From: Asaia bogorensis
GTDB lineage: Bacteria > Pseudomonadota > Alphaproteobacteria > Reyranellales > Reyranellaceae
Reading direction: 5' to 3'
Assembly: GCA_945889625.1 (NCBI GenBank)
Contig: CAMDCE010000006.1
Coordinates: 1 to 64,000 of the forward strand
Length of the DNA stretch: 64,000 nt
Shown: positions 63,182 to 64,000 of the stretch, one piece after another
How positions within the stretch are numbered: position 1 is the stretch's first letter
How the letters are laid out: every line of letters begins with the position of its first letter
The notes under the pieces: model-generated
Told to the model about the DNA's origin: nothing
The model's database searches: none
Seen by the model: the letters and a program-made list of their open reading frames with translations, nothing else
Translations under genes and position numbers: made by a program

Positions 63182-64000
63182 CTACCCCAAAGCGCCGGAC
63201 TTTTTGAGGGCAGCGATGTCGGCCTCGCCGAGGCCAAGCTCGCGCAGGATCTCCTCGGAATGCTGGCCGATTGTCGCCGGTGGGCCCGATATGCGCGGCT
63301 TGGCGAAGCCCAGCCGGATGGGATTGTTGATCGTGCGCGGCACCTCGGGATTGGTCGTATCGGCGAAGATGCCGGCGTGCCTCGCCTGCTCGTCATCGAC
63401 CACGTCGGCGGCGCGACCGACCACGCCGAAGGGAATGCCGGTCTTCGACAGGATGGCTTCCCACTCGGCGTAGGTCCGGGAGGCGAAGACCGGCATCAGC
63501 TCTTTCACCAGGTCGAGCGAACGCGCCTTGCGCTCCTCGCGATCGGTGAAGCGGGGATCGCTCGCGAGATTGGGCCGGCCGATAGCGGCACAGAGGGTCG
63601 GCCACAGCCGGTCGTCGCGCACGACCAGCAACTGCAGCCAGCGATCGTCCTGGGTGCGGTAGAGGTTGGTCAGCGCATTGCGCGGCTTGTCGGGTGGCTG
63701 GCGCGGCAGCAACTTGGCGCCGATCGCAGCGCCGGCCACCGTCGTGCCATTGGCCCAGGCGCCGTTGGCATAGAGCGACGTGCCGACCCAGCCGCCTTTG
63801 CCGGTCTGATCGCGCCGGCGCAGACCGAGCAGGATGGCGGCGACCAGGGTCATCGCCGTGGCGCGATCGCCCTGCGCCGGCAGCGACAGGCCGGGCGGGC
63901 CGCCTTCGTAGCGCGCAGCATCGAGAATGCCGGAGCGGCCGAAATAGGCGGTGATGTCGAAACCCGGCCGGTCGCGGTCGGGGCCGGTCTCGCCGTAGCC
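63182..64000 (-). CDS. CaiB/BaiF family CoA transferase (5' end outside window)
   Basis: The open frame continues to the window edge: GYGETGPDRDRPGFDITAYFGRSGILDA precedes MTLVAAILLGLRRRDQTGKGGWVGTSLYANGAWA. The visible 272 residues cover the central and C-terminal parts of a family III CoA transferase, ending SEEILRELGLGEADIAALKKSGALG. The family Asp/Gly loop region is present; the N-terminal Rossmann part is missing. It heads the minus-strand run with the Mpo1-like and DUF255 genes. It is a paralogue of the enzyme at 1776-2969. Confidence 0.92.
   Translation of the reverse strand, partial: GYGETGPDRDRPGFDITAYFGRSGILDAARYEGGPPGLSLPAQGDRATAMTLVAAILLGLRRRDQTGKGGWVGTSLYANGAWANGTTVAGAAIGAKLLPRQPPDKPRNALTNLYRTQDDRWLQLLVVRDDRLWPTLCAAIGRPNLASDPRFTDREERKARSLDLVKELMPVFASRTYAEWEAILSKTGIPFGVVGRAADVVDDEQARHAGIFADTTNPEVPRTINNPIRLGFAKPRISGPPATIGQHSEEILRELGLGEADIAALKKSGALG

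Overview
This 64 kb window is GC-rich chromosomal DNA from an alphaproteobacterium. The evidence is the dense, ATGA-coupled gene organisation and several gene sets typical of that class: rpoN near ptsN, hsp20 next to DUF1150 genes, and a cnoX / LON-domain / Trm112 / DUF971 run. Protein content resembles soil Rhodospirillales or Reyranella-type genomes, but no rRNA is present and the genus is inference. There is no prophage and no CRISPR array; the only clear mobile element is one IS1595-family insertion.

Layout. 1-5.4 kb: 3' end of a DyP-type peroxidase gene, a glycine/betaine/D-proline reductase selenoprotein B-like gene with an in-frame UGA followed by a SECIS-like hairpin, a CaiB-type CoA transferase, and (minus strand) a repeat-rich periplasmic protein with a small membrane protein. 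5.5-7.5 kb: TPP riboswitch and thiC. 7.8-17.1 kb: a four-gene tripartite efflux operon (adaptor, two RND pumps, NodT-type outer-membrane channel). 17.2-20.8 kb: dinB, a LysR regulator and an oxalate/formate-type MFS carrier. 20.9-25.1 kb (minus): an aldo/keto reductase and a very large Tat-exported protein of unknown function. 25.2-29.1 kb: cobalamin lower-loop genes (cobT, cobS, a cobC-like phosphatase, a methyltransferase, cobU). 29.2-32.7 kb: a SYLF protein, an SRPBCC protein, a two-subunit 3-oxoacid CoA-transferase and an EamA exporter. 32.8-39.8 kb (minus): gltD, a glutathione S-transferase, a 4-OT tautomerase and gltB in one run, with a palindromic repeat cluster before gltB. 40.0-42.3 kb: the IS1595-family element carrying three passenger ORFs, inserted into a palindrome. 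42.4-47.6 kb: an NDUFA9-like NAD(P)-binding protein, tRNA-Leu(CAG), RNase D, rpoN behind a near-perfect sigma-54 promoter, ptsN, two DUF1150 paralogues and hsp20. 47.8-57.2 kb: a heparinase II/III-like protein, trpS, a block of small-molecule transport and hydrolysis genes, and murJ. 57.3-64 kb: a candidate small RNA, an FAD monooxygenase, the DUF971/Trm112/LON/cnoX run, a DUF255 protein, an Mpo1-like protein and a 5'-truncated CoA transferase.

The items most worth a second look are the predicted selenoprotein at 836-1762 with its overlapping SECIS-like hairpin, the terminated structured RNA at about 57310-57392, the self-targeting sigma-54 promoter in front of rpoN, and the passenger-carrying IS1595 element.
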